Notes: generated from the sequence alone by a model not told the origin. 64,000 nucleotides of DNA from an uncultured Bartonella sp. (GCA_946481695.1 CAMLON010000005.1:15131-79130), one strand, 5' to 3'. Positions 37,566-47,754 are shown, counted from the first letter of the stretch. Made by a program: numbers and translations.

Positions 37566-39044
37566 TTATTTTGTTACGACAGGCACTTTTTCCCATGCGT
37601 CCTTGCTCGGAGGTGACGGCAATTGCCATTCCAACGTCAAAGCTCCCTCGCCCCACGGATTGTCTTTTGCTTTTTGTCTTACGATAAAAGTTTTACAAAG
37701 CCCCAATAGAAAAACAATAACCGAAAAGGCTGCAAGAAGTGCTCCGACTGACGAGGACATACCCAATATCGTCGGGCTAAAAAGAGCATTATCAGTTAAT
37801 TCATTGAGATGTTGAGGCAGGAAAATAGCGTTAACGCCAATAAACAATGACCAGAAGTGCAAATTCGTCATGGCTTTGCTGCAACGATATCCTGTCATTT
37901 TCGGCAACCAGTAATACCAACCGGCAAAAATTGCAAATACAGCACTGAGCGACAGGATGTAATGGAAGTGGGCAACAAATGCTGATTGATCCTTAGGGCT
38001 AATGCCGTTGCCGATTGTTACAAGCTGCAATGCTGAAAGTTGCCCCATCAAGACAACAAAGAAAAACCCCATTGCCCACAACATCGGTGTCTCGAATTTG
38101 AAACAACTCTTAACCAATGTCACAAACCAGCTAAAAAGGATAAAACCAGTTGGCAAAATGATAAAAGGCAGCGAAACCTTGAAATAATGAGCCATGATAT
38201 CAGGCTTTTCGAATTGGAAAAGATCGTTCATCCAGAGGATGGAACCGATCGTGCCGGTAAATACCATAGCCGCAATAACAACGTTTTCCATAAAAAGACG
38301 ACGCTTGCAGAAGGTTACCAGAATTTCACTGATAATTCCGAAAGCCGGCAAGAGCAGCACAAATATTTCCGGATGGCTGAAGAACCAAACCATCATTGAT
38401 AAATGTCCGGCATTGCCCGAACCGTTAAAAACAAGTTGCGTCAAAGCAGCAAGCATTGCGGGAACCGAAATCAGTCCCAGAAACGACGAGACCAGCACCG
38501 CCCAGACAAAAACTGGCAAACGCGAAAGAGTAAGCCCTGGCGCCCGCATTGTAATAATTGTTGTGATGAAATTGATAAACGTAATAATGAACGAGATCGA
38601 CCCGATGACGATCGTTGCAAGCATCAATATTTTGACGTTACTTCCGTCGCCGCCTGAAAAAAGTGTCATGAATCCAAAAAGAATTGTAACGGGTAGCAAT
38701 AAGAATGCCACCAAATTTGCACGCGGAAATGCAACGTTATGCGTGCCAATCATCAACGGTATAAACCAGTTGGCAAAACCGCCAATCAGTGCAGGCATAA
38801 CCATAAAGAAAACCAAAATCAGCGCGTGCGCAGTGCTCATGAATGATAAAAAAGCTGTATCTTTCGGAAAAATACCGATGAAAAAGGCGAAATCGTTCCC
38901 GTTCATATAAAGACGCAAGACAAACGAAAACGCTGCGCCGATGACGCCTGCTACAATTGCGAGCACCAGATAGAGTGTACCGATTGCTTTGCTATCCAAG
39001 TTCGATAACGATGAAAAAAAACTTTTCTTTGCGTATTCAGACAT
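37566..39044 (-). CDS. Aberrant cytochrome c oxidase subunit I-like protein lacking CuB ligands
   Basis: A 492-residue, twelve-helix protein clearly derived from A-type CtaD (FVAHFHYILSLSAVFAIFAG; ANWFIPLMIG). Heme ligands are kept: H73 and H361 for the low-spin heme, H359 for the high-spin heme. One CuB His remains (H224 in HPEIF), but the usual His-His pair is N273-D274 (WMNDLF for WAHHMF), the cross-linked Tyr is F228, the K-channel Lys is I302 and the D-channel Asp is N103. The frame is intact. It cannot be a normal O2 reductase; it may be heme-binding or a decaying gene. ctaC and ctaE are absent nearby. Confidence 0.88.
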   Translation of the reverse strand: MSEYAKKSFFSSLSNLDSKAIGTLYLVLAIVAGVIGAAFSFVLRLYMNGNDFAFFIGIFPKDTAFLSFMSTAHALILVFFMVMPALIGGFANWFIPLMIGTHNVAFPRANLVAFLLLPVTILFGFMTLFSGGDGSNVKILMLATIVIGSISFIITFINFITTIITMRAPGLTLSRLPVFVWAVLVSSFLGLISVPAMLAALTQLVFNGSGNAGHLSMMVWFFSHPEIFVLLLPAFGIISEILVTFCKRRLFMENVVIAAMVFTGTIGSILWMNDLFQFEKPDIMAHYFKVSLPFIILPTGFILFSWFVTLVKSCFKFETPMLWAMGFFFVVLMGQLSALQLVTIGNGISPKDQSAFVAHFHYILSLSAVFAIFAGWYYWLPKMTGYRCSKAMTNLHFWSLFIGVNAIFLPQHLNELTDNALFSPTILGMSSSVGALLAAFSVIVFLLGLCKTFIVRQKAKDNPWGEGALTLEWQLPSPPSKDAWEKVPVVTK

Positions 39045-39319
39045 CAATTTTGCCAACGTAATCAAGCAATCTATTGATTGCGAAACCTGTTTTCACTTCG
39101 TTTAACAACATATTTACATCAAAACAATGCGACAAACAGCCCCAAATAGAAACACTTCATTGCCATAATTGTCAATTCTGCGCGTTTTTGCCATGTTCTT
39201 GCCCAAGAATTGAACTTTAAGTGATATCTGTTGTGAATGGTTTACACTGTCGTGCTTGTGGACTCTTTTCACGAACGCTGAAGCGCGATATCGTCGGGAT
39301 GATTCGAGCAGGAGTTTCT

Positions 39320-39862
39320 ATGTCACTTCGTCATTTTTTCAAACGAGCTTGTGGCGTCGCCGCGTCTTCTCTAACGATGATCGGTCTTTGCCTTGCTCTT
39401 GCAGAGGCGCAAACGCCCAACCAACAGGATGTGCCTGCTCCGAAAACCTTTGGAGCATGGACGAAGGTTTGTTCCCTTCCCCCCGGGACACCGAATGTCC
39501 AATGTGAAGTTGTCCAGAACGTGCGTGCGCAAAACCGGCCCGATATTGCTTTTCGTGTCACGCTTTATAAGTTGCCTAAAAATCAGGGCACGCTTATGCG
39601 GGTTTTTGTTCCTATCAGGGTAGAACTGCGTTTGGGCGTAGGTATCAAGATAGACAATAAAGATATGGGCAAAATGGAATATCGCCGCTGTCTTGGTGAC
39701 AATTGCGTAGCCGAAGCATTTCTGAAAGATGATGATCTCAAGTCATTTCTTGAAGGAAAAATGGCGACCTATTTCATATTTACGACACCTGAAGAAGGCG
39801 TCGGCGGCATGATCGACCTTAACGGCTTGAAGGACGCTTACGCTTCGCTGCCAAAGGAATAA
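39320..39862 (+). CDS. Invasion-associated locus B (IalB) family protein
   Basis: A 180-residue exported protein of the IalB family, first known from Bartonella and common in Rhizobiales. Signal peptide ends near LALAEAQ. Core: FGAWTKVCSLPPG, QCEVVQNV, the paired-Cys segment YRRCLGDNCVAEAFL, and a C-terminal FEGVGG-like stretch (TPEEGVGGMIDLNG). Start chosen by AGGAG 5 nt upstream of the ATG; a longer in-frame extension lacks a signal peptide. A direct virulence role cannot be inferred, since many non-pathogens have several copies. Confidence 0.9.
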   Translation: MSLRHFFKRACGVAASSLTMIGLCLALAEAQTPNQQDVPAPKTFGAWTKVCSLPPGTPNVQCEVVQNVRAQNRPDIAFRVTLYKLPKNQGTLMRVFVPIRVELRLGVGIKIDNKDMGKMEYRRCLGDNCVAEAFLKDDDLKSFLEGKMATYFIFTTPEEGVGGMIDLNGLKDAYASLPKE

Positions 39863-39990
39863 GGCGAAGACGATATCGACCCCGCGGATCGTTTTGACCG
39901 ATCAATAAAGATTGAAGCGGCCTTTATTATCGCGTTCGTATTTTTTATATAAATGAACGAAAAGAGCCGTTTTAAAGACAGGGAAATTAC

Positions 39991-41403
39991 ATGAAACCGC
40001 TGATCGAACAATTCGACGTTGGAGCCAATGATGTCCAATCAATTGTGAAGGACACTTTGAAAAATGCTGACGATGGAGAATTGTTTCTTGAATATCGTGA
40101 AAGTGAATCACTCCTTTTCGATAATGGAAGACTGAAAAATGGTTCGTTCAATCAGGATAAAGGTTTCGGTTTACGTGCTGTAGCGGATGAGGCAACCGGT
40201 TATGCCCATTCCGGAGAGCTCACAAAAGCGGCATTAAAAAGAGCCTCGGATGCGGCAAAAGCTGTCACCAACGGCTACAAAGGAACTTATAGCGCGGCAC
40301 CACGTGGCACCAATAAAAAGCTTTATGACGAGCTCAACCCGCTCAATTCCCCCTCATTCGAGGCTAAGGTAGCACTTCTTAAAAAGATCGATTCTTATAT
40401 CCGTAATAAAAATGATGCTGTCCGGCAAGTCTCTGTATCGCTTGCCGGCTCGTTGCAACAAGTCGAAATTTTACGTGCTGATGGCGAACTTGTGAGAGAT
40501 GTTCGCCCGCTTGTGCGGCTTGCTGTTTCAGTGGTTACTGCTAAAGGTGACAGGCTGGAAAATGGTTTTTATGGTTGCGGTGGCCGACAAGCTTTCGACC
40601 GTTTTATCGCAGAAGACAATTGGCAAATGGCAGCCGACGAAGCGCTGCGTATGGCTCTTGTCAATCTTGAAGCAGAGCCTGCGCCTGCTGGTACATTCGA
40701 CGTTGTTCTTGCAAGCGGGTGGCCAGGGGTCATGTTGCATGAAGCTGTTGGACACGGACTTGAAGGCGACTTTAACCGCAAAAAGACTTCTGCTTTTTCA
40801 GGCCTTATGGGGCAACAGGTTGCTGCAAAAGGTGTGACAGTTATTGATGACGGCTCGATTGCGGGACGTCGTGGATCGCTCACTGTTGATGACGAGGGAA
40901 CGCCTTCCGCACGCAATGTCCTTATCGAAGATGGAAAGCTCGTCGGTTATATGCAAGACCGGCTTAATGCGCGCTTGATGGGTATGCGCCCTACGGGAAA
41001 CGGACGGCGTGAATCCTATGCCTGTGCGCCGATGCCAAGAATGACCAATACAATGATGCTAGGCGGCCAATATACGCCTGAAGAGGTACTCGGCTCCTTG
41101 AAAGACGGCATCTATGCTGTCTCTTTCGGTGGTGGTCAGGTCGACATCACTTCGGGAAAATTTGTGTTTGAATGTACCGAAGCTTACCGCGTCAAAAACG
41201 GTAAAATTGTTGCCCCGATCAAAGGGGCTACGCTTATCGGCAATGGTCCGGAGGCTATGAAACGTATCACAATGATCGGTAACGACCCCAAGCTTGACAA
41301 TGGAATCGGCACATGTGGCAAGAATGGTCAAAGTGTTCCGGTTGGCGTCGGTCTACCACATTTGCGCATTAATGGAATGACTATTGGCGGCACTGCCGTT
41401 TGA
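39991..41403 (+). CDS. tldD: Metalloprotease TldD
   Basis: A 470-residue subunit of the TldD/TldE (PmbA) zinc protease, which degrades unfolded peptides and processes modified peptides. The zinc motif HExxxH is in MLHEAVGHGLEGD, and a later Cys ligand lies in the ISFGGG-type region (VSFGGGQVDITSGKFVFECTEA). Complete. The partner tldE/pmbA is not in the window. In related genomes tldD adjoins the cta operon, as it nearly does here. Confidence 0.95.
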   Translation: MKPLIEQFDVGANDVQSIVKDTLKNADDGELFLEYRESESLLFDNGRLKNGSFNQDKGFGLRAVADEATGYAHSGELTKAALKRASDAAKAVTNGYKGTYSAAPRGTNKKLYDELNPLNSPSFEAKVALLKKIDSYIRNKNDAVRQVSVSLAGSLQQVEILRADGELVRDVRPLVRLAVSVVTAKGDRLENGFYGCGGRQAFDRFIAEDNWQMAADEALRMALVNLEAEPAPAGTFDVVLASGWPGVMLHEAVGHGLEGDFNRKKTSAFSGLMGQQVAAKGVTVIDDGSIAGRRGSLTVDDEGTPSARNVLIEDGKLVGYMQDRLNARLMGMRPTGNGRRESYACAPMPRMTNTMMLGGQYTPEEVLGSLKDGIYAVSFGGGQVDITSGKFVFECTEAYRVKNGKIVAPIKGATLIGNGPEAMKRITMIGNDPKLDNGIGTCGKNGQSVPVGVGLPHLRINGMTIGGTAV

Positions 41404-42298
41404 TGCCTGAGAACAGATTATCAGTTAAAATTAGTAGCTACCGAAAATAACGGATAAGCATTTTGGGCTCCCAGCCAGAAAGTAGTAGGGTTGCTTTCGT
41501 CGGTTGATGATATCGCAAAAAATTTTTCTCAACTTGTAGCTAAACTGTTCAATCGCAGGCGAGACATAGTCTGTTCACGCGAAAATAAAATTTTCAGAGT
41601 GGACTGAAGTGGAGACTAACACGTTTCCTTCCGGTATTTTTCGACCATGTATCACCGTTGGTAACCTTGATCTGGACACTTGCTCATGGTCATATTACCC
41701 GCACATCAAGCTTTAGATGACATTGATATCTCAAACTTCCGGCCATGAAACGTTGAGATCATAAGGCGCCAAATCCTGATAGTTTCAACTTCGCATTGCG
41801 GTCAAATCGGGTTCGGCAAATTGCCGCACGAAATATGCTGAATCGACGGCTTTGATTTCCGAAATTGCAAAGTTTTTTGCTGAATTGCCGTTCTTCAATC
41901 ATAAAACTATCTTGGACATTCATCTGGCATTCCGTCCAAAGAACGGACAATTGAAAAGCAGTTCTCAATTGCCTTTTTCACTGATGTTTTTCCGGACGAT
42001 GACAATTTTCTGTTTGGAAAGATATCGTAAATTATCGATCATAGACTCTGCTTTAAAAAATTCGAATTCCAATGCAATTTCGAATTATGAGAAGACACCG
42101 TTTGGAATGTAGTTCTACCGAACGTCCATCGAGCATCCCGCTTTTTATCTTCACTGCAAAAGCTCAAAAAAAACCTTTCACTTCAAAAACCTAATTTTCT
42201 TGTTTTTTGAACAAAGAACATTGAAAATGTAACCTTAATTTTGTAGGAAAAATAATGAAATTGCCCGAAACGGGCTTTCATGATTGAAAGGAATTACC
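41404..42298. other. Long intergenic region (about 900 bp) before the YeeE/YedE gene
   Basis: No frame with a ribosome site or family resemblance on either strand; the two longest (about 70-85 codons) look random. The 3' end holds two adjacent hairpins just before the transporter start. The rest could be a decayed gene or an unrecognised RNA. Confidence 0.55.
42263..42290 (+). promoter_or_regulatory. Two adjacent hairpins in the leader of the YeeE/YedE gene
   Basis: GCCCG (42263-42267) pairs with CGGGC (42271-42275), and CTTTCA (42275-42280) with TGAAAG (42285-42290). The second stem includes the start of the ribosome site GAAAGGAA, so folding could mask it. Confidence 0.4.
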
Positions 42299-43522
42299 AT
42301 GTACACGGTCGTGTCTGGTCAGCCTCAGAAGCTGTCTCGTCAGTTTACACTTCCAAAAATTATCAGCGCTTTATTCATTGTGCTTGCTGCTATTTGGCTT
42401 TCAGTTAGCTATAGCGTTGAGCAAGGGCTTTTGCTGCTTGTCGGCGCAGCGCTTGGAATAACGCTTTACCATGCGTCATTCGGCTTTACTTCGGCCTGGC
42501 GCAATTTCATTCTTGATGGACGGGGACGCGGTTTGCGCGTGCAAATGCTGATGCTGGCAATTGCTGTTTTACTTTTTTTCCCGACATTAAGTCTTGGGGA
42601 AGTTTTTGGTCATCCCGTCAATGGCTCACTCGCCCCATTAAGCCTTTCGGTTATCATTGGAGCCTTTATGTTCGGCGTGGGAATGCAACTTGCCGGTGGC
42701 TGCGCTTCCGGTGTGCTATTTACTCTCGGTGGCGGCAATGCCCGCATGCTTCTCGTTCTTGCATTTTTTGTTCTTGGTGGCTTTGTTTCAACGGCTCATG
42801 CATCATTCTGGGCAAATATGCCGGCTCTGAAACCGGTTTCGCTAGTTAAAACCCTTGGCGCACCATTAGGAATTTTTGTCTCGCTTGTGCTTTTTGCAAT
42901 CATTGCATCGGTGACAGTTATCATCGAAAAACGTCGCCACGGCGCGCTTGAACAGGAAAAGACAACAACTCATAAAGGTTTACAACGCTTTTTCCGTGGC
43001 CCTTGGCCAATGGTTTGGGGCGGCATTGCCTTGGCATTGCTTAATTATTTGACACTTGTGATTTCAGGAAAGCCATGGAGCATTGCCGGCGCCTTTCCGA
43101 TTTGGGGGGCAAAAATCAGCTCTGCTTTCGGTGTCGACGTCGCAAGCTGGCAGTTTTGGCAAAACCCGGGAAACGCTAAAAACCTGAGCTCGAGCATATT
43201 TTCCAATGTCACTTCGGTCATGGATTTCGGCATTATTGCCGGTGCAATGCTCGCCGCGGGTTTAGCAGGTCGTTTTGCATTCAAATTCCGCATGCCCGTC
43301 GGCTCCGCATGCGCTGCCGTTATTGGCGGGCTACTCCTTGGATATGGTGCCCGTGTTGGCTTCGGCTGCAATATCGGTGCCTATTTTTCAGGTATCGCAT
43401 CAGGCAGCTTGCATGGCTGGCTTTGGGTTGTTGCCGCGTTCTTCGGAAATACGGCTGGTGTTTACCTAAGACCGGTTTTTTATAAAAATCCTCAAACTGC
43501 GCCGCAAATCAAATCCTGCTAG
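42299..43522 (+). CDS. YeeE/YedE family sulfur-compound transporter (TsuA-like)
   Basis: A 407-residue inner-membrane protein with about ten helices. Family signature Cys motifs occur in both halves: GMQLAGGCASGVLFTLGGGN and GYGARVGFGCNIGAYFSGIASGS. Family members such as TsuA carry thiosulfate through these cysteines. Start chosen by GAAAGGAA 5 nt before the ATG. No TsuB/TusA-type partner is adjacent, so the transported sulfur species is inferred. Confidence 0.9.
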   Translation: MYTVVSGQPQKLSRQFTLPKIISALFIVLAAIWLSVSYSVEQGLLLLVGAALGITLYHASFGFTSAWRNFILDGRGRGLRVQMLMLAIAVLLFFPTLSLGEVFGHPVNGSLAPLSLSVIIGAFMFGVGMQLAGGCASGVLFTLGGGNARMLLVLAFFVLGGFVSTAHASFWANMPALKPVSLVKTLGAPLGIFVSLVLFAIIASVTVIIEKRRHGALEQEKTTTHKGLQRFFRGPWPMVWGGIALALLNYLTLVISGKPWSIAGAFPIWGAKISSAFGVDVASWQFWQNPGNAKNLSSSIFSNVTSVMDFGIIAGAMLAAGLAGRFAFKFRMPVGSACAAVIGGLLLGYGARVGFGCNIGAYFSGIASGSLHGWLWVVAAFFGNTAGVYLRPVFYKNPQTAPQIKSC

Positions 43523-43544
43523 AGATAAGCGCAGTTCACATTTC

Positions 43545-44798
43545 TTAAAGGCGCCAGCCTGGCTTGGGCTTGCGCTTTTTAAGCAAAGCAACCGTTTCAA
43601 CATGGGGCGACCATAAAAATTGGTCCAACGGCACAAGCTTTTCAACTGTGTAGCCACCCTCAATCAAAATAGATAAATCACGCGCCATTGTGACCGGATT
43701 ACAGGAAACTGCAACCACACGCGGAATATTTGTTTTGGCAATTTCCTGCGCCTGTTCTTCAGCTCCTGCCCGTGGCGGGTCAAAAACAAGACCGTCAAAA
43801 GCTTCCAATTCACGCGGCAAAAGCGGACGACGGAATAAATCCCGCTTTTCATAGGTTACAGTCTTCAACCCGACTGACTGTCGATAGGCACGGTCAAGGC
43901 TTTTTAAAGCGTCATCATCATTTTCAACAGCATGAACTTTCATCTTTTCGGCCATGCGGAATGTAAATGTGCCCGCACCGGAAAAAAGATCGGCCGCATT
44001 TTTGGTTTTTTTCAAGCCTTGCATGACGAGCTTGGACATAAACTCTTCCGCTTCTTTGGTCGCTTGCAGAAAACCGCCTGCTGCAAGTTCGACAATCGTC
44101 GAACCAAAATGGAGTTCCGGTCTCTCTTTCTCTATGATGATCTCGCCGTCAGCCGTTAAACGTATGAAGGATTGCTTCAAGCCCTCCTCAACAAGTCTTT
44201 GGCGCAATTTTTCATCATTGATTTTACAGCCATCCAAAGCGACATCGATTCCGTTTTCCGCCAGTGTCACATTAATCCGGATTTCTTTTGAATAGTTTGC
44301 CAACAATGCAGCAACCGATCTGATTGCCCCCAGTGCATCAACAAGCTCGGGTCGTGAAACGGGACATTCCTCGATGGCCACAACATCATGGGATTGGTAG
44401 CGGTTGAAACCTACAATTTGACCTTTCGGTGTTACGCGGGCGGTTAAAATCATGCGGCGGCGTGTGTGTGGAGCACATGGAACAAGTGGATCAACATTGG
44501 TTTCTATTTTCCTTCCCACCAAAGCGTCGACGACCAGAGATCTTTTCCACATTTGGTATGGTTCATCGGCCCAATGTTGCAAAGCACAACCACCGCAGTC
44601 TTCAAAATGTTTGCATTTCGCATCGACCCTTTCGGAGGATCGTTTTTTCAACGCAAAGACTGAAGCATGATTGTTTTCCGACGCAATATTGGCAACTTCA
44701 CGAGGGAGTGTGAACGGCACATAGACTAATCCATGGTTTGTCTTTGCAACCCCGTCACCAGCGACACCGATATGGTCAATCACGACCTCTTCAATCAT
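43545..44798 (-). CDS. 23S rRNA (uracil-5-)-methyltransferase, RumA/RlmD family
   Basis: SAM-dependent m5U methyltransferase, 417 residues. An N-terminal TRAM-like region (DHIGVAGDGVAKTNHGLVYVPFTLPRE), then iron-sulfur cysteines C-x5-C-x2-C in CKHFEDCGGCALQHW. SAM motif DLFSGAGTFTF and catalytic Cys in VAVSCNPVTMARDL. This is the RlmC/RlmD group; which 23S uridine is modified is uncertain. Its ATG lies inside the stop region of tlyA (8-bp overlap) with GGAG 9 nt upstream. Confidence 0.92.
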   Translation of the reverse strand: MIEEVVIDHIGVAGDGVAKTNHGLVYVPFTLPREVANIASENNHASVFALKKRSSERVDAKCKHFEDCGGCALQHWADEPYQMWKRSLVVDALVGRKIETNVDPLVPCAPHTRRRMILTARVTPKGQIVGFNRYQSHDVVAIEECPVSRPELVDALGAIRSVAALLANYSKEIRINVTLAENGIDVALDGCKINDEKLRQRLVEEGLKQSFIRLTADGEIIIEKERPELHFGSTIVELAAGGFLQATKEAEEFMSKLVMQGLKKTKNAADLFSGAGTFTFRMAEKMKVHAVENDDDALKSLDRAYRQSVGLKTVTYEKRDLFRRPLLPRELEAFDGLVFDPPRAGAEEQAQEIAKTNIPRVVAVSCNPVTMARDLSILIEGGYTVEKLVPLDQFLWSPHVETVALLKKRKPKPGWRL

Positions 44799-45540
44799 TG
44801 CTTTTTTCTCCGAAAAGTAAATATTCGCGATTTCCGTCGCCACCTTCAATCGGGGAAGGTATCAACCCCTTCGCGCACCAGTCATCCAATCCGTCAAGCC
44901 AATGAAAAAGTTCGTGAGCCAACCTTTCCGCGCGGGATGGATCTTTGACGATGCCACCCCGACCTATGCCCTCACGCCCGATTTCAAACTGGGGTTTGAC
45001 AAGAAGCACAGCCTGCGCGCCGCTTTCAGCCAAACTTAATGCCGGTGGCAGAGCCAACTTTAACGATATGAAACTTACATCCGAGACGACGAGTTGAATT
45101 TGGCGATTTTTCAGATGAGCTTTCGTAAGGTCACGGGCGTTTAACCCCTCGTAAAGGGTGATTGCGGGATGACCGATAAGTGAAGGGTGGAGTTGCCCGT
45201 GACCGACATCGACAGCTATGACGTGGCTCGCTCCTTTTTCAAGCAAAACTTCAGTAAATCCCCCCGTTGAAGCACCGATATCAAGCGCAGTTACACCTTC
45301 CGTTTTAACCGGAAAATATGAAAGCGCCGCTATAAGTTTCAAAGCAGCACGGGATACATAATGTTGCGCGGGGTCGAAAACACCGATATCGGCGTTTTCC
45401 AAAACAGGTTGCCCTGCTTTTTTCACGACAACGCCATTGATTGTTACAGTGCCTCGCGCAATGGCATCCCTTGCACGTGAGCGTGTTGAAAAGAATTTTT
45501 TTTCAACCAGAAGCGTGTCCAATCTCAGCCGTTCCGGCAT
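44791..45540 (-). CDS. tlyA: TlyA-family rRNA 2'-O-methyltransferase
   Basis: A 249-residue protein with an N-terminal S4 RNA-binding domain (RLRLDTLLVEKKFFSTRSRARDAI) and an FtsJ-like methyltransferase domain (ALDIGASTGGFTEVLLEKGASHVIAVDVGHGQL). TlyA 2'-O-methylates cytidines in 16S and/or 23S rRNA; the family name also reflects older haemolysin annotation. Starts 1 nt after the dxs stop and overlaps the RumA-like gene, giving a three-gene run. Confidence 0.94.
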   Translation of the reverse strand: MPERLRLDTLLVEKKFFSTRSRARDAIARGTVTINGVVVKKAGQPVLENADIGVFDPAQHYVSRAALKLIAALSYFPVKTEGVTALDIGASTGGFTEVLLEKGASHVIAVDVGHGQLHPSLIGHPAITLYEGLNARDLTKAHLKNRQIQLVVSDVSFISLKLALPPALSLAESGAQAVLLVKPQFEIGREGIGRGGIVKDPSRAERLAHELFHWLDGLDDWCAKGLIPSPIEGGDGNREYLLFGEKSND

Positions 45541-45541
45541 T

Positions 45542-47464
45542 TCAGGCCCGAATTTGTGGTGTCACCAATGCTTCGCGCCCGAGAGCGGCGAAGACCGTAT
45601 TGACGATACCGGTTTTATCAAGCCCAATCTCGGAAAGGATTTTTGCTTGCGGCCCGTGATAGAGATATTTATCCGGCAATGTTATTGTGCGGATTTTTAG
45701 CCCTTTGTCGAGCAATCCATCCCTTGCGAGAAATTGCAAAACTTGTGCACCGAAACCGCCAGCTGCCCCTTCTTCAATTGTGACAAGAACTTCATGTTCG
45801 AGCGCAAGGCGACGGACAAGATCTTCGTCAAGCGGTTTTGCAAAACGGGCATCTGCAACCGTTGTAGAAAGTCCGGCGGCTGCCAGTTCATCGGCGGCAG
45901 CAAGTGCCTCCTGCAAACGGGTACCAAAGCCCAACAGTGCCACCTTACTTCCCTCGCGAAGGATGCGTCCCTTACCAATTTCAATCAATTCGCCACGTCC
46001 CGGCAGTTTAAGACCAACGCCTTCACCGCGTGGATAGCGGAACGAAATTGGCCCCTGATCATAGGCTGCCGCCGTGCGCACCATATTCATCAATTCCAGT
46101 TCGTCGGACGGTGCCATAACAACGAAGCCGGGAAGTGCCGATAAAAATACCGTGTCATAACTTCCGGCATGAGTCGAACCGTCTGCACCGACAAAACCTG
46201 CGCGGTCAATTGCAAATTTCACCGGCAGTTGTTGTATGGAGACATCATGCACGATCTGGTCATAAGCGCGCTGGAGAAATGTCGAATAGATAGCCACAAA
46301 GGGCTTCAGACCTTCACAAGACATTCCGGCTGCAAATGTCACAGCATGTTGCTCGGCAATGCCGACATCGAACATGCGCTTGGGGAATTTTTCAGCAAAC
46401 TTGTCAAGTCCTGTTCCTGAAGGCATAGCGGCAGTGATTGCAACAATCTTGTCGTCCAGCGTTGCTTCCTTGATAAGTGAATCGGCAAACACTTTGGTAT
46501 AAGAAGGAGCCTTGCTTTGAATCTTCACCTGTTCGCCGGTCACGACGTTGAAACGGTTTACACCATGGTATTTATCGCTCGCAGCTTCAGCAGGAGCATA
46601 CCCCTTGCCTTTACGGGTGATAACATGAACGAGTACCGGGCCGTTCGGATGTTCGCGCACATTTTTCAAAACCGGCAAAAGATGCTCGATGTTGTGGCCA
46701 TCAATCGGCCCGACATAATAGAAACCAAGCTCCTCAAACAGCGTGCCACCGGTCAAAAAGCCACGCGCGAATTCTTCACTCCGACGTGCTTTATCCCAGA
46801 AAAATTTGGGCAGTTTCTTGCTTAAGGCTTTTGCACGCTCGCGCAGATTCCTGTAGGAAGGGCTCGAGACCAGACGGGCAAGATAGGCACTCATGGCACC
46901 GGTTGGCGGTGCAATTGACATATCATTATCGTTGAGAATAACGATGAGACGCGCGTCAAGCGAGCCGGCATTGTTCATTGCCTCATAGGCCATGCCTGCC
47001 GACATCGAACCATCACCAATGACGGCAATAACATTGCGCTTCTTTTCCTGTTTTAGTTCGTTGGCAACAGCCATGCCGAGGCCTGCGGAAATGGAAGTTG
47101 AAGAATGCCCCGCCCCGAACGGATCATAAATACTTTCACTGCGCTTGGTAAAACCGGATAATCCCCCTTCCTGACGAAGGGTACGGATACGATCGCGTCT
47201 ACCTGTCAATATCTTATGGGGGTAAGACTGGTGACCGACATCCCAAATAATACGATCTTCGGGTGTGTTAAAAACATAATGCAAAGCAACGGTAAGTTCT
47301 ACCACGCCGAGCCCCGCGCCCAAATGCCCCCCTGTTACCGATACGGCATCAATTGTTTCAGCCCGCAATTCATTAGCGACTTCTGTCAAGGCGCTTTCCG
47401 GCAAGCGGCGCAGATCCTCCGGCAGATGTATCTTGTCCAACAATGGTGTTGATGGTCGCGACAA
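45542..47464 (-). CDS. dxs: 1-deoxy-D-xylulose-5-phosphate synthase
   Basis: Thiamine-diphosphate enzyme of the non-mevalonate pathway: pyruvate + glyceraldehyde-3-P to DXP. About 640 residues. [17 protein letters not shown] at the N-terminus, the ThDP motif [22 protein letters not shown], catalytic Glu region [18 protein letters not shown]-terminal transketolase domain. The start is a TTG beginning [11 protein letters not shown], with AAGGAA 6 nt upstream; an earlier in-frame TTG lacks a good site. Leads the dxs-tlyA-rumA run. Confidence 0.97.
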   Translation of the reverse strand: MSRPSTPLLDKIHLPEDLRRLPESALTEVANELRAETIDAVSVTGGHLGAGLGVVELTVALHYVFNTPEDRIIWDVGHQSYPHKILTGRRDRIRTLRQEGGLSGFTKRSESIYDPFGAGHSSTSISAGLGMAVANELKQEKKRNVIAVIGDGSMSAGMAYEAMNNAGSLDARLIVILNDNDMSIAPPTGAMSAYLARLVSSPSYRNLRERAKALSKKLPKFFWDKARRSEEFARGFLTGGTLFEELGFYYVGPIDGHNIEHLLPVLKNVREHPNGPVLVHVITRKGKGYAPAEAASDKYHGVNRFNVVTGEQVKIQSKAPSYTKVFADSLIKEATLDDKIVAITAAMPSGTGLDKFAEKFPKRMFDVGIAEQHAVTFAAGMSCEGLKPFVAIYSTFLQRAYDQIVHDVSIQQLPVKFAIDRAGFVGADGSTHAGSYDTVFLSALPGFVVMAPSDELELMNMVRTAAAYDQGPISFRYPRGEGVGLKLPGRGELIEIGKGRILREGSKVALLGFGTRLQEALAAADELAAAGLSTTVADARFAKPLDEDLVRRLALEHEVLVTIEEGAAGGFGAQVLQFLARDGLLDKGLKIRTITLPDKYLYHGPQAKILSEIGLDKTGIVNTVFAALGREALVTPQIRA

Positions 47465-47754
47465 ATTATTTTCCTTAGTTTTTCTCAACTGTTAACATAT
47501 TTTTCTGGTTGCCAAAGCTTTACAGCTTTTGACGCAAATTTGCACCTTAAAACTCAAAAATTTTGGTCATTTAAGACCTCACGTCTATCAAATTGCGATG
47601 ATTGTCTCCTCTCATCCGCTTAAAATTGTCGACAAGACATAATTTTCAAGCTTTATGATGCGCTTGATAACAAATAAAGATGCGCCATATGACAAAACCG
47701 GCGTCCGTTTTCGTCATAAGAGCTATAAAATTAGCGTAAGATAGATGTTAGGCA

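Noticed and set aside
37566..39044. Calling the oxidase-like gene a pseudogene
   Set aside because: There is no stop, frameshift or truncation; all heme ligands and membrane helices remain, so it is listed as an intact CDS with altered active site.
41759..42112. Two opposing short frames in the gap before the YeeE/YedE gene
   Set aside because: Low-complexity, no start signals, no recognisable family; treated as noncoding.
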